Positions 38,313-47,754 of a stretch of DNA of 64,000 bases are shown here, piece after piece. The DNA lies in the NCBI GenBank assembly GCA_947258975.1, contig CAMYKK010000017.1, positions 16,536 to 80,535 of the forward strand. Direction: 5' to 3'. The stretch's first letter is position 1, and each line of letters starts with the position of its first letter. The notes beneath the pieces were generated by a model. The model saw only the letters and a list, made by a program, of their open reading frames with translations, was not told the DNA's origin and made no database searches. Made by a program: the position numbers and the translations under genes. This DNA comes from an uncultured Gammaproteobacteria bacterium. GTDB lineage: Bacteria; Pseudomonadota; Gammaproteobacteria; Arenicellales; JAANXG01.

Positions 38313-40526
38313 TCAATACAAATCCACCGGATCGACATCAATCGACCAGCGTACCTTACTCGATCGCGGCGATTTTTCGAGCCGCAGCAACCACGATGTG
38401 AGCACCCGGTGCAGCGGCGGCCGATGGGCCGCGCTGACCAGCAATTGGGCGCGGTAGCGACCGGCACGTTTCTCCATCGGCGCCGGTACCGGATCCATGA
38501 ACACGACGCCCTTGGTGCGCATCTGCTGCGTCACTTGCAGCGCCTGGTCGCGAGCAAAGTGGAGAAACCCGATCGCCGCCTGTTCGTGGTTCGATTCCGC
38601 GCGTAATAGCGCGAAATGAGAATAGGGTGGATAGTGCGCCTCTTGGCGCTCGGCCAGCGTGGCCTCGGCAAAGCCTTCGTAATCGTGCGCGAGCAGCGAT
38701 GCGAAATACGGATGCGCGGGGTACCAGGTTTGGATCAGCACGTCGCCGGCTTTGTCGGCGCGCCCCGCGCGCCCCGCCACCTGGATGATCTGCTGGAACA
38801 GGTGCTCGGCGGCGCGAAAGTCAACGCTGTACAGACCTTGATCGGAATTGATCACCCCCACCAGGGTGACGTTGGGAAAGTCATGCCCCTTGGCCAGCAG
38901 TTGAGTACCCACGAGGATGTCCGCCTCGCCCTCATGAATACGCTGCAGTGATTCTTCGAGATGGCCTTTGCGTCGGGTGGCGTCCCGATCGATACGTAGT
39001 ATCGTCGCGCACGGGAACGAAGCGCCCAAGGATTCCTCGATGCGCTGCGTGCCCTCGCCGAGGTTGAGCAGCGACGCATGGCCGCACTGAGGACAATCAA
39101 CCGGCACCGGAGTCTCGTGTCCACAGTGGTGGCAGCGCAGGTGATTCCGGCGCTTGTGATAAGTGAGCTTGGCGTCGCAACGCGGACACTGCGCGTGCCA
39201 ATGGCATTGGCGGCAGAACAACACCGGGGCATAGCCGCGGCGATTCAAAAACACCAGGCTTTGTTCGCCGCGCTCGAGGCGTTGCCGGATCGCGGCAATC
39301 AGCGGTGTGCTCAATCCGGTGTCGGTGGGCGTGCGCCGTAAGTCCAGCAGATGGATTCGCGGCAGCTTGGCGGAGCCGGCGCGTACGGGCAGTTCGAGAC
39401 GGCGATGGCGGCCATTGGCGGCATTGGCGAGGGTCTCCAGGGATGGTGTGGCCGAGCCCAGGACCACAGGGAAGCCCTCCAATTTTGCCCGGTACAAGAC
39501 GAGATCCCGCGCATGATAGCGAAATCCGTCCTGCTGCTTGTAGGAAGTGTCGTGCTCCTCATCGACGATACACACCCCCGGGCGCGGTAACGGCGTGAAC
39601 ACCGCCGATCGCGTGCCGAGCACCACCCCCGCGGCGCCGGTGCTCGCCGCCCACCAGGCTTGGTGCCGCTCTGCCAATGACAGTCCCGAGTGCAACACCA
39701 CCACCACGGCATCGATGCGCTGCCGGAAGCGCGCGATGAGTTGTGGGGTGAGGGCGATCTCCGGCACCAGTACGAGCGCTTGTCCACCGCGCGCGATGAC
39801 CGTTTCCACGACGCGCAGATACACCTCGGTCTTGCCGCTGCCGGTGACACCGTGCAGGAGAAATGCCTGATATCCGTCCAGGGAGTCAATGATGGCGCTG
39901 GTGGCGGCGCGCTGCGACGCGTTAAGGGTGATCGGCGGCGCGGGAGACGTGTCGACGGCCGGTGGAACCGGCGCCTCCTGGACCGTTATCAGATGTTTAC
40001 CCGCCAGCGCCATCATCGCGCGCCGCCACGACGGCGAGACCTGCCGACACTGCTCCGCTGACAGCCGTTGCGCCGGTGCCGCGCGTAACAGTTCGAGCAA
40101 GCGTTGTTGCACCGCCGCGCGGTCCAGGGCGGCGCTGTCGAACGCGAGTCCCGCATCGGTCAGGCAATAAGTCTGTGGTTGGCGCGGTTTGACCGGCGAG
40201 CCCTGCCGCAACGGTATCGGCAGCGCGGTGGCAATGACCTCTCCGAGTGGATGGTGATAATAATCCGCGGCCCAGACCAGTGTGTCCAAGAGCTTAGATG
40301 GAATGACAGGCTGCAGGTCCAAGACCTCGGCCACCGGTTTCAAACGTGTTATGGTCAGCGCACTGTCGGCGCCGATGGCGATCACCACGCCCACCAGGCA
40401 CCGGGCGCCAAACGGCACGCGCACGCGGGCGCCGGGCTGCAATGCGAGATGCGCCGGAATCAGAAAATCGAACGTTTGACGTCGCGGAACCGGTACCGCG
40501 ACGCGGGCGATGGGAGTGACAGTCAT
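38313..40526 (-). CDS. priA: Primosomal protein N' (PriA helicase)
   Basis: Superfamily 2 DNA helicase that reloads the replisome at stalled forks. 737 residues. N-terminal 3'-DNA-end binding domain (VAVPVPRRQTFDFLIP), Walker A LHGVTGSGKTEVYL, DEEHDTSYKQQ, and the zinc-binding cysteines between strands (CRQCHWHAQCPRC ... CHHCGHETPVPVDCPQC). Helicase C-terminal motifs QVAGRAGRADK are present. Its upstream region carries DnaA-box-like sequences. Confidence 0.97.
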   Translation of the reverse strand: MTVTPIARVAVPVPRRQTFDFLIPAHLALQPGARVRVPFGARCLVGVVIAIGADSALTITRLKPVAEVLDLQPVIPSKLLDTLVWAADYYHHPLGEVIATALPIPLRQGSPVKPRQPQTYCLTDAGLAFDSAALDRAAVQQRLLELLRAAPAQRLSAEQCRQVSPSWRRAMMALAGKHLITVQEAPVPPAVDTSPAPPITLNASQRAATSAIIDSLDGYQAFLLHGVTGSGKTEVYLRVVETVIARGGQALVLVPEIALTPQLIARFRQRIDAVVVVLHSGLSLAERHQAWWAASTGAAGVVLGTRSAVFTPLPRPGVCIVDEEHDTSYKQQDGFRYHARDLVLYRAKLEGFPVVLGSATPSLETLANAANGRHRRLELPVRAGSAKLPRIHLLDLRRTPTDTGLSTPLIAAIRQRLERGEQSLVFLNRRGYAPVLFCRQCHWHAQCPRCDAKLTYHKRRNHLRCHHCGHETPVPVDCPQCGHASLLNLGEGTQRIEESLGASFPCATILRIDRDATRRKGHLEESLQRIHEGEADILVGTQLLAKGHDFPNVTLVGVINSDQGLYSVDFRAAEHLFQQIIQVAGRAGRADKAGDVLIQTWYPAHPYFASLLAHDYEGFAEATLAERQEAHYPPYSHFALLRAESNHEQAAIGFLHFARDQALQVTQQMRTKGVVFMDPVPAPMEKRAGRYRAQLLVSAAHRPPLHRVLTSWLLRLEKSPRSSKVRWSIDVDPVDLY

Positions 40527-40617
40527 GGCGACAATCTATCATAGGATTTCCCGCCGGCCGCTCGTCAGCCCGCCACGGCGGGGTTCATAACTGCTTGATT
40601 GGAAACCTGTTCGTCGG

Positions 40618-40829
40618 TTACCCACAAAAGCTGTGGATAAGTCTGTGGACAGGTGACAACGAGATGGTGATTGCCATTACGCGGCGCGCGGTTCGGGTTG
40701 TTTGCGTAAAATTTGGGCACGACTAAATTGGCAGCAAAAACAAACGGTTAAAAATCTCCGATCGATGGTTCGGTGACTAAATCACCAAATCGCTATGGCC
40801 GCGATCGAGCTGCCCCGGGTTGTGCATAA
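40618..40829. promoter_or_regulatory. Cluster of DnaA-box-like sites upstream of priA
   Basis: TGTGGATAA (40632-40640) and TGTGCATAA (40821-40829) both match TTATNCACA on the minus strand. TTACCCACA (40618-40626) differs at one position and TGTGGACAG (40644-40652) at two. An AT-rich stretch lies between about 40705 and 40790. The 385-bp gap between divergent priA and the kinase gene holds no gene. Role undetermined: DnaA control of priA, DnaA titration, or an origin. Confidence 0.5.
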
Positions 40830-40911
40830 GTCAGCCACCGGGAGGAGCGTAAATTCAAAGACTTAGCTTGGATTCTTCGCTAATTGTGAAAGTAAGCCCT
40901 TACTCTGCGCT

Positions 40912-41793
40912 ATGTTAATTCCCATTATTTGCCGACACATCGAAACCGCCACCGGCATCCCGTTTCACGCGCCCCGCCAGCGTTCCGCCGGCGGTGGCTG
41001 CATCAACAGTGCCATGGTATTGGCGGACGACGCGCGGCGCTATTTCGTAAAGACCAATCACGCGTCCCTGGTGGCCATGTTCGAGGCGGAAGCTGCGGGG
41101 CTGGACGAAATCCGCAATACCGGCACCGTGCGGGCGCCGGCACCGGTGTGCTGGGGCGCCAACGACGAAAGCGCCTATTTGGTTCTGGAATATATCGAGC
41201 TGAGCGCGGGAGGCGGCGCGGTGTCGCGACGCCTCGGTGAGCAGTTGGCGGCGATGCATCGCGCAACCCGCGCGAGTTTTGGATGGGATCGCGACAACAC
41301 CATCGGCTCCACGCCGCAGATCAACACCCCCAGCGATGACTGGATTCTCTTCTGGCGCGAGAAACGCCTGGGAGCGCAGCTCGAACTGGCGGCGCGCAAC
41401 GGGTACCACGGACGCCTGCAGCAGCAGGGCGAGCGTCTGATGGTTAAGTTTGCGGGGTTGTTCGCGAGCCACCAGCCGTTGCCGTCGCTGTTACACGGAG
41501 ATCTTTGGAGCGGCAATTATGCGGCGGACTCCGAGGCTCGACCGGTGATTTACGATCCGGCGCCGTACTACGGGGACCGCGAGGCGGACTTGGCGATGAC
41601 CGAGTTGTTCGGCGGCTTCGGGCGTGATTTTTACGGCGCCTATCGCCAGGCGTGGCCGTTGGAGGATGGCTATCGGACCCGCAAGGCGCTGTACAACGTG
41701 TACCACATCTTGAACCATCTGAACCTGTTCGGGGGCGGATACCTCGGTCAAGCGGAGTCGATGATCGACCGCCTGTTGGCCGAGCTGGGTTGA
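40912..41793 (+). CDS. Fructosamine kinase family protein
   Basis: Aminoglycoside-phosphotransferase-like kinase that phosphorylates protein-bound ketosamines, a deglycation step. 293 residues. N-lobe with GGGCINSAM and the ATP-binding KTN; catalytic loop LLHGDLWSGNYA; metal site VIYDPAPYYGDREADLAM. Full length. Ends at a TGA inside a family-1 repeat that also supplies the moaD stop. Divergent from priA. Confidence 0.9.
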   Translation: MLIPIICRHIETATGIPFHAPRQRSAGGGCINSAMVLADDARRYFVKTNHASLVAMFEAEAAGLDEIRNTGTVRAPAPVCWGANDESAYLVLEYIELSAGGGAVSRRLGEQLAAMHRATRASFGWDRDNTIGSTPQINTPSDDWILFWREKRLGAQLELAARNGYHGRLQQQGERLMVKFAGLFASHQPLPSLLHGDLWSGNYAADSEARPVIYDPAPYYGDREADLAMTELFGGFGRDFYGAYRQAWPLEDGYRTRKALYNVYHILNHLNLFGGGYLGQAESMIDRLLAELG

Positions 41794-41812
41794 CCCGTAT
41801 ATTTCACCACGG
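41791..41812 (-). repeat. Family-1 repeat, copy F
   Basis: Minus strand TGGTGAAATATACGGGTCA, the family-1 core with two substitutions. It bridges two convergent genes: the kinase TGA (41791-41793) and the MoaD-like TGA (plus-strand TCA, 41804-41806) both fall inside it. Confidence 0.6.
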
Positions 41813-42064
41813 CGTGGATGACGCCCCGCGAACGGGAAACAAGCCTATCTCATCGTTGTCGCCCACCTTGGTGGCGGGCTGCGCAAACTGCTTGTTTACG
41901 GTAACTTGAATCCGCTCGGCGACCATGTGCGACGTCCACGGCTCGCCGCGGGCGGCCAACCAGTCGAGCAATTCATCCACAGTGCGGACCGCGGCCGGCA
42001 ATGCCACCTCTTCGTGGGACTTCTGCACGATGTCTGCCAGTTGGGCGAAGTACAACAGCTTCAT
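41804..42064 (-). CDS. MoaD-like ubiquitin-fold protein without C-terminal GG
   Basis: 86 residues. MoaD carries sulfur for molybdopterin synthesis as a C-terminal Gly-Gly thiocarboxylate. This protein has the fold signature (MKLLYFAQLADIV, TVDELLDWLAAR, VTVNKQFAQPATKVGDNDEIGLFP), but after FP it reads VRGASSTPW instead of PVTGG. The stop lies in a family-1 repeat, which may have replaced the original end. Shifting frame near the end does not restore GG. No moaA, moaE or mog gene is nearby. The ATG at 42064 is preferred over an upstream extension that lacks similarity. Confidence 0.75.
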   Translation of the reverse strand: MKLLYFAQLADIVQKSHEEVALPAAVRTVDELLDWLAARGEPWTSHMVAERIQVTVNKQFAQPATKVGDNDEIGLFPVRGASSTPW

Positions 42065-42270
42065 GTCTGCGATGTCATGGTGACGATCATGTTGCCGGTT
42101 TTCGCTGGTTCGCAAACGCGTACAAACGACCGCCGCGCAAACCGGCGAGTATGGTTCTGGGTCCTTCTTGGGCGGCAGCAAGCGCCTGCTCGCGGACGCT
42201 TGTGACCGCGAATTGGAGACGCTATGCTCCGCGCCCTGCGATAAATTTCATGTCCCCGCGAGGAAGTATA

Positions 42271-43125
42271 ATGGCGTCCAAGTCGAAACCCAAAAAGGGA
42301 AAAGATAAAAAACAAAAAAAGCGCAAACAAAAAACGCTGGCCAGCAAGGCGGACAAATACGAACTTTATCAACTTTCGGTGCAGTCGCCGGAAGAAGACG
42401 TCGAATTTCTGGCAAACCTGTATCGCGACGTCCGCGGGACGAAGGCGCTGCATTTCCGCGAGGATTTCTGCGGTACCTCGCTGCTCACTGCGTACTGGAT
42501 CAGGCGCGGGTCGGAATACACCGCCGAGGGCTTCGACATTGACCCCGAACCCCTGAACTGGGGCATCGAACACAACCTGATCCCGTTGGGGGCGGCCGCT
42601 GACCAGGCGACCCTGCATACCAAGGACGCACGGTTGCCGAGCGATGAGGCGCCCGATGTGCGCTGTGCGCAGAATTTTTCCTACTGGTTGTTCAAGACCC
42701 GAACCGAGATGCTGGATTATTTTCGCCGCGCCCGCGACGATCTCAACGATCGCGGCATCTTCGTCATCGACCTACACGGCGGCCCGGAGTGCTTCGAGGC
42801 GATGGAAGAAGAGACGGAGATGGAAGAGGGCTTCACCTACGTCTGGGACCAGGACGAATACTGGCCGATCCCCAACGAGGCGAGGTGTCACATCCATTTC
42901 CGGTTTCCCGATGGCAGTGAGCTGCACCGCGCGTTTTCTTACGAGTGGCGGCATTGGGGGCTCGCCGAACTGCGGGATATCCTGGCAGACGCCGGGTTCG
43001 CACGCGTGGACTGTTATTGGGAGGGCACCGATGAAGACGGGGAGAGCGGCGATGGGATATTTACTAAGGAAGAAAAAGGCGAGATCTGCCTGTCCTATGT
43101 CGCTTACCTGGTGGCGCAGAAGTAA
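42271..43125 (+). CDS. Class I SAM-dependent methyltransferase
   Basis: 284 residues from ATG 42271, with GAGGAA 6 nt upstream. A lysine-rich N-terminus (KPKKGKDKKQKKRKQK) precedes a Rossmann methyltransferase domain: FREDFCGTSLLTAYWIRRG (motif I), GFDIDPEPLNWGIEHN (motif II) and FVIDLHGGPE. The basic tail suggests a nucleic-acid or ribosome-related substrate, but this is inference. Family members are usually annotated only as methyltransferases. Confidence 0.8.
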   Translation: MASKSKPKKGKDKKQKKRKQKTLASKADKYELYQLSVQSPEEDVEFLANLYRDVRGTKALHFREDFCGTSLLTAYWIRRGSEYTAEGFDIDPEPLNWGIEHNLIPLGAAADQATLHTKDARLPSDEAPDVRCAQNFSYWLFKTRTEMLDYFRRARDDLNDRGIFVIDLHGGPECFEAMEEETEMEEGFTYVWDQDEYWPIPNEARCHIHFRFPDGSELHRAFSYEWRHWGLAELRDILADAGFARVDCYWEGTDEDGESGDGIFTKEEKGEICLSYVAYLVAQK

Positions 43126-43200
43126 TCCCCGCAACCTGGGCCGGTGACGAGTTGCCGCTCAGGGATTGCCCGGTGCATCGCGTTGCATAAGGGCGGGGGG

Positions 43201-43223
43201 CCTTGGCGCAATATGCGGGTCAG
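43201..43223 (+). repeat. Family-1 repeat, copy D
   Basis: CTTGGCGCAATATGCGGGTCA, one substitution in the core. The terminal TCA (43220-43222) is the stop codon of the minus-strand lipoprotein gene. Confidence 0.65.
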
Positions 43224-44386
43224 TGATACCCGGTCAACTCGACATAGCCTGCGCCGGAAATCGGGCGCTCGCGGTGGCGGCCGGTCGCGCTGACCGCCCC
43301 CTCCCAGTAACGAAACGCGCTGTTCAATTCCTGGCGCCGGATGAGTGGCGTCACGTCGAGCACCAGGCGGCGGCGCGGAATGCGAATCCGCCATTGTCCG
43401 GGGTACGCGACGCCGGTGGCCGGGCTGGTCCACGAATTGAGCACCTCAATGGCAAAGTCACCAGGGCGCAATCGGCTGACGCGCCCGTCGGGAGCCACAT
43501 AGCTGCCGCTGACGAAGTCGGCATCCGCCGGGTCCCGCGCGCGCAGCCGGAACAGCATCAGTTCCGCCTGCCCCGACAACTGCAACGAGAACCAATCCCA
43601 TCCCGCCTGAGCGTCTTCCAGCGCGGAGGTCGACCATTCGTGATCGAACCAGCTTTGACCGGTGACAGCATGTGTTTGTCCGTCGACCTCGATCGTACCT
43701 TCGGTCGCGAGCCGCGTCAGCGAGTAGTAGTAAGAGGCGTTGCCCGGGGTCGCACTTTTTTGGCTGAGGCCATTGTCGCCGTGACGCGCAGCGGGTTTGG
43801 TGCTGGTCAAGAACAGGGCGACGGCGGCCGCGTCATTTCCGGCTGAGATGCGAAGATTCAGGCAACCGTCACAGCCGCGTACCGCGGCGCCGGTAGCTGC
43901 GGACACGCGCCAATCCTCCAGCCACGCACGAAAGGGTGCCGCTCTGACGCCGGCAAGCCCCAATGCGCCGCGCGCGAAACGCTCGTCGTAATAAAACTCG
44001 TCGCCGGCGACATCGGTGACCGCGAAGTGTGCCATGTAGGTTTGGTTGGTCGCCCACGCCGAAGCGCTGGCGGGGGGTGCGGGGGTGACGGCGACGCGGA
44101 ACAGCGTCAGCTGGTAACCGAAGCGGCGTCCGTCGGCGGTACCCAGGTTGCCGGTGAAATACCACCACTCGGTCTTGAATTCGGGATGAGTGCCGTGGTC
44201 GCGGGGAAATGTGAACGCCGCCGGCGCCAGGGCCTTGCGAAACCCGTCGGTGTTCACGGGGCTCAAGGTCCCAACCACGGACTGCGCCGGTTGCGCGCCA
44301 CCGGCGTCGCGGTCGGCACACGCGATAATGAACAGCGCCGCCGTCAACGCCGTCCAGCGGTACAGGCTGCGCAGCGGTCTATTCAT
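43220..44386 (-). CDS. AttH/CrtC-like lipocalin-domain lipoprotein
   Basis: 388 residues from ATG 44386, inside the end of the permease gene (ATGAATAG overlap). The lipobox FIIAC, followed by Ala-Asp, suggests an outer-membrane lipoprotein. The body matches the AttH / hydroxyneurosporene-dehydratase-like lipocalin family: HPEFKTEWWYFTGNL, YGYQ-type FGYQLTLFRVAV, GQSWFDHEWST and WDWFSLQL. With the downstream-coded ABC permease and ATPase it forms an AttEFGH-like operon. The cargo is unknown. Confidence 0.82.
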   Translation of the reverse strand: MNRPLRSLYRWTALTAALFIIACADRDAGGAQPAQSVVGTLSPVNTDGFRKALAPAAFTFPRDHGTHPEFKTEWWYFTGNLGTADGRRFGYQLTLFRVAVTPAPPASASAWATNQTYMAHFAVTDVAGDEFYYDERFARGALGLAGVRAAPFRAWLEDWRVSAATGAAVRGCDGCLNLRISAGNDAAAVALFLTSTKPAARHGDNGLSQKSATPGNASYYYSLTRLATEGTIEVDGQTHAVTGQSWFDHEWSTSALEDAQAGWDWFSLQLSGQAELMLFRLRARDPADADFVSGSYVAPDGRVSRLRPGDFAIEVLNSWTSPATGVAYPGQWRIRIPRRRLVLDVTPLIRRQELNSAFRYWEGAVSATGRHRERPISGAGYVELTGYH

Positions 44387-46892
44387 GGCGCAGGGCGAAG
44401 CTCGGCGGCGTACGTGCCAGGCGCAACGCGGGGTAGATGCCCGCCAGCAGGCCGGCGGCCACCGCCAGGACCAAACCCAGCACAAAGTGCTCGGGGGTCA
44501 GCCACACCTGCATGGTCCAGCCAAACGAGCGTCGATTGATGACAAAGATCAACGCCAGGGCGAGGAACAAACCCAGCGGCAGCGCCAGCACCCCGGCGGC
44601 GAGTCCCAACAAACCGGTTTCCGTGGTCACCAGCGCCCACAATTGCCGCGGTGTGAAGCCGTTGGCGCGCAGCACCGCGAACTCCCGGCCCCGTTCCAGT
44701 TGAATCGACATCAGGGCGCTGAATATGCCGATCACGGCGATCACCACGGTGAGCACCCTGAGCACGTTGGTGATCGCGAAGGTGCGATCGAAGATGTCCA
44801 TCGACAGCGCGCGCAGCTGACGGTTGGAACGCAGGGTCAACTCGGTGCCATCGAGCACGCCGTCTTGCAGCGTTGCGGCGAAGTCGTCGGCGTCGATACC
44901 GGCATCGAGGTACACTGCGAATGACGAGATCGCAGGATCGGACCAGTGACGGTCGTAGGTGTCGCGATGCAGTGCGACCACCCCGCGATCCGAACCGTAG
45001 TCATAGAACACCCCCGCAACCTCGAATTCACGCGCGCCGCGGTCGGTGCGCAGCACTACCGTGTCGCCCACGCCGCGACGGTGATGATAGGCGTAGGGCT
45101 CGGAGACGATGACCGCGTCGCGATCCTTGAAGCGCGGCCAGGCGGATGCCGCATCCCCATCTTTGAACTGGAAGTTCTCGAACGCCTCGGACTGCGCATC
45201 CAGCACGAACAACTGGGTGCGCCCGGCGGCGCCGTCGAGATTGGTCCAGCGGGCGGTGGTGATCGATTTCACTCCCGGCAGTTGGGACACGCGGCGAATC
45301 AACCCGGGGTCGACGCCGTTCGCGCTGCCCGACGCGGACACATACAGATCGGCGCGCAGATAGTTCACCAGCCAGTGTTCGACGGTGGTGCGAAAACTGG
45401 AAATCATAATGCCCACGCCCACGGTGGCCGAGACCGCAACGGCCAAGGCGGCGATGGTGACCCGGGTGCGGCTCAAGCTCTCAGTTACGCCACGGGCCGC
45501 CATGCGCCCGATGAGCCCCAGGGTGCGCGCCAGCCACGGGTGGGCGAGGCGCACGATGAGCAGCAGCAGCGCCGGCGTCAGCAGTGCGAAACCGAAGATC
45601 GCGAAAAACAGACCGGTGAAACCCGCATACAGGCTGCCGCCGGGCAGCAGCAACAGCACCGCCGCGGCGACGCAGGGCACGATGGCGAACCACGCGAGCC
45701 GGCCCACCGAGCCGCGCGCCGCGGACTCCTGACCGGAGCGCGTATAGGTGATCTGCGGCGGCACCCGGCTAGCCTCCAGGGCCGGGGCGAGCGCGGCGAC
45801 GACGGTGGCGCCGATGCCGAGCGCGATGCCCTTGGCGAGACTCCAGGCGCTGACCGACACCTGCTTGACGTCGAGTCGAAAATACAAGTCATTGATGGTC
45901 TGGGCGACCAGCCCCAACAGCTGGTGGCTCAGCACGATCCCCACGCCGATGCCGGCGACCACGCCCAGTGCTCCGAGCGTCAACGCCTCGAGGGCGACCG
46001 ACGCGAACAACTCGCGGTCGCCGACACCCAGGGTGCGCAGGGTCGCGATCTGCCGATGGCGTTGCAGCACCGACACCGTCATCGTGTTATAAATCAGGAA
46101 CATGCCGACCACCAGCGCCAGCAGACTGAGGGCGGTCAGATTGACCTCGAATGCCCGCGTCATTTGCTGCAGGGCGTTACCGCGGGCCGCGCTGCCCGCC
46201 AGTTCGGCGCCCGGTGGCAGCAGGCCGCGTACCCGCGTCACCGTGGCCGGGTCATTGAGTTCGAGGTCGATGCGGGTGAGGCGCCCAACGTTGCCGGTGA
46301 CGACCTGGGCGGTGGAGATGTCGGTGATCACCACCGCGCGCAGCGCCTGGTTCTCGAGGGCGTTATCTGAACTTACGGTCGCGGTCACCCGCAGGCGATG
46401 ATCGCCCTTTGCGCCGTGCACGCGAAGTTCGCCGGGGATCGTCAATCCCAGCCGCCGCGCCGAGTCATCCGCCAGCAAAGCGGCGTTATGCACGCTCAGC
46501 AATTCGGTGGGACTCAGGCCTCGGGTAGAGCGGTGTATTGCGCTGTGGCTGGTCTGCGCAAACGGATCGACCCCGATCACGGTGAAGCGCTGGCCGTCAT
46601 GATCGGGCAGCCGCAGCCGGCCTTCCACCACCGGCCATGCGCCACGTATGCCGTGTTCGACGCGCAGGTCGCGGTACAAGGTCTCGTCGAGACCCGAGGG
46701 TCCGCCGATAATGTGGTGGGTGGCTTGGCCGGCGACCATCTGGTTCGAAAGTTTGAACGCCCGGCGGGCGCTCTCGTTGGTCAGGTCAATGGCGATCACC
46801 ACCGCTACTCCCAGCGCGATGCCGACGATGGACAGGATCGACTGCCACGGGTGGCGCAACAGGTTACGCATCGAGACGCGGGCGAGAATCAT
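44379..46892 (-). CDS. FtsX-family ABC transporter permease (two FtsX units)
   Basis: 837 residues. N-terminal membrane segment (LLRHPWQSILSIVGIALGVAV), periplasmic MacB-like region, three-helix FtsX block near 265-370, a second anchor plus periplasmic domain (RTRVTIAALAVAVSATVGVG) and another FtsX block at the C-terminus. This is the fused form of paired permeases such as AttF/AttG or LolC/E-type proteins, likely extracting a lipid or lipoprotein from the inner membrane. Overlaps the ATPase gene by 4 bp and the lipoprotein gene by 8 bp. Confidence 0.88.
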   Translation of the reverse strand: MILARVSMRNLLRHPWQSILSIVGIALGVAVVIAIDLTNESARRAFKLSNQMVAGQATHHIIGGPSGLDETLYRDLRVEHGIRGAWPVVEGRLRLPDHDGQRFTVIGVDPFAQTSHSAIHRSTRGLSPTELLSVHNAALLADDSARRLGLTIPGELRVHGAKGDHRLRVTATVSSDNALENQALRAVVITDISTAQVVTGNVGRLTRIDLELNDPATVTRVRGLLPPGAELAGSAARGNALQQMTRAFEVNLTALSLLALVVGMFLIYNTMTVSVLQRHRQIATLRTLGVGDRELFASVALEALTLGALGVVAGIGVGIVLSHQLLGLVAQTINDLYFRLDVKQVSVSAWSLAKGIALGIGATVVAALAPALEASRVPPQITYTRSGQESAARGSVGRLAWFAIVPCVAAAVLLLLPGGSLYAGFTGLFFAIFGFALLTPALLLLIVRLAHPWLARTLGLIGRMAARGVTESLSRTRVTIAALAVAVSATVGVGIMISSFRTTVEHWLVNYLRADLYVSASGSANGVDPGLIRRVSQLPGVKSITTARWTNLDGAAGRTQLFVLDAQSEAFENFQFKDGDAASAWPRFKDRDAVIVSEPYAYHHRRGVGDTVVLRTDRGAREFEVAGVFYDYGSDRGVVALHRDTYDRHWSDPAISSFAVYLDAGIDADDFAATLQDGVLDGTELTLRSNRQLRALSMDIFDRTFAITNVLRVLTVVIAVIGIFSALMSIQLERGREFAVLRANGFTPRQLWALVTTETGLLGLAAGVLALPLGLFLALALIFVINRRSFGWTMQVWLTPEHFVLGLVLAVAAGLLAGIYPALRLARTPPSFALRHE

Positions 46893-47587
46893 GACTGCGC
46901 GCCGTCGAGAGTGCCGTCCTGAAGGCGCATGACGCGGTCCGCGCAGCCTGCGACCTCCGGGCTGTGGGTGGCGGCGATCACCGTCGTGTCGTCGCGCTTT
47001 GGCATCTCGCGCAACAGTGCCAGGACCTCCCGTTCGGTATCGCGGTCCAGGTTGCCGGTGGGCTCGTCGGCCAGCACCAGAGAAGGCCGGTGGGCCACGG
47101 CCCTGGCCACCGCGATGCGCTGCTGCTCGCCCCCGCTCAACCGATCGGGGAACGAATCACCGCGATCGGACAAGCCGAGGCGAGAGAGCAGCTCCTCCAC
47201 CCGGCGTTGCGCCCGCGCCCGGTCGACGCCGTTGAGGTCGAGGGTGAACAGCAGGTTCTCGAACACCGTGAGGGTCGGAATCAGGTTGAAGAACTGAAAC
47301 ACGAAGCCGACGTGTTCGCGCCGGAACAGGGTGCGGCGGCGCTCGTTGAGGTTGGCGATGCTCAGCCCGTTGAAGCGGATGTCTCCGCCCGAGGGCAGGT
47401 CGATGCCGCCGAGCAGGTTCAACAGGGTGGACTTACCCGAACCGCTGCGACCGAGGATGGCGACGAATTCCCCGCGCCGGAATGTCGCGTTGATCCCCCG
47501 CAACACCGTGCGCTCGCGCTGGGCGTCGGGATAGATCTTGTGGACATCGGATAGTTCGATAACCGGGTCGCCGTCAGTCATGGACAT
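46889..47587 (-). CDS. LolD/MacB-type ABC transporter ATPase
   Basis: 232 residues. Walker A LGRSGSGKSTLLNLLGG, Q-loop VFQFFNLIPTLT, signature LSGGEQQR, Walker B LVLADEPTGNLD and switch VIAATHSPEVAG. The LIPTLTVFEN segment is typical of the LolD/MacB subfamily. First gene of a three-gene operon with the FtsX-type permease and AttH-like lipoprotein. Confidence 0.92.
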   Translation of the reverse strand: MSMTDGDPVIELSDVHKIYPDAQRERTVLRGINATFRRGEFVAILGRSGSGKSTLLNLLGGIDLPSGGDIRFNGLSIANLNERRRTLFRREHVGFVFQFFNLIPTLTVFENLLFTLDLNGVDRARAQRRVEELLSRLGLSDRGDSFPDRLSGGEQQRIAVARAVAHRPSLVLADEPTGNLDRDTEREVLALLREMPKRDDTTVIAATHSPEVAGCADRVMRLQDGTLDGAQS

Positions 47588-47754
47588 CGGTGGAGGCCAA
47601 CAATATTGCCAGCTTAAAGTCTAAGCTCCCGCGCGTGAAGTGCCGGTCAAGATATACACCACACCGCGCCGCAAGCCGACGACCGGGGCGCTGGTATACT
47701 CCGTAAGCGCACTATACAGGCCTACGATCCAAAACATACTGCCACGCATACCCC

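Noticed and set aside
40527..40911. Replication origin
   Set aside because: DnaA boxes alone are insufficient without skew data or origin-linked genes; kept as a finding, not a feature call of oriC.
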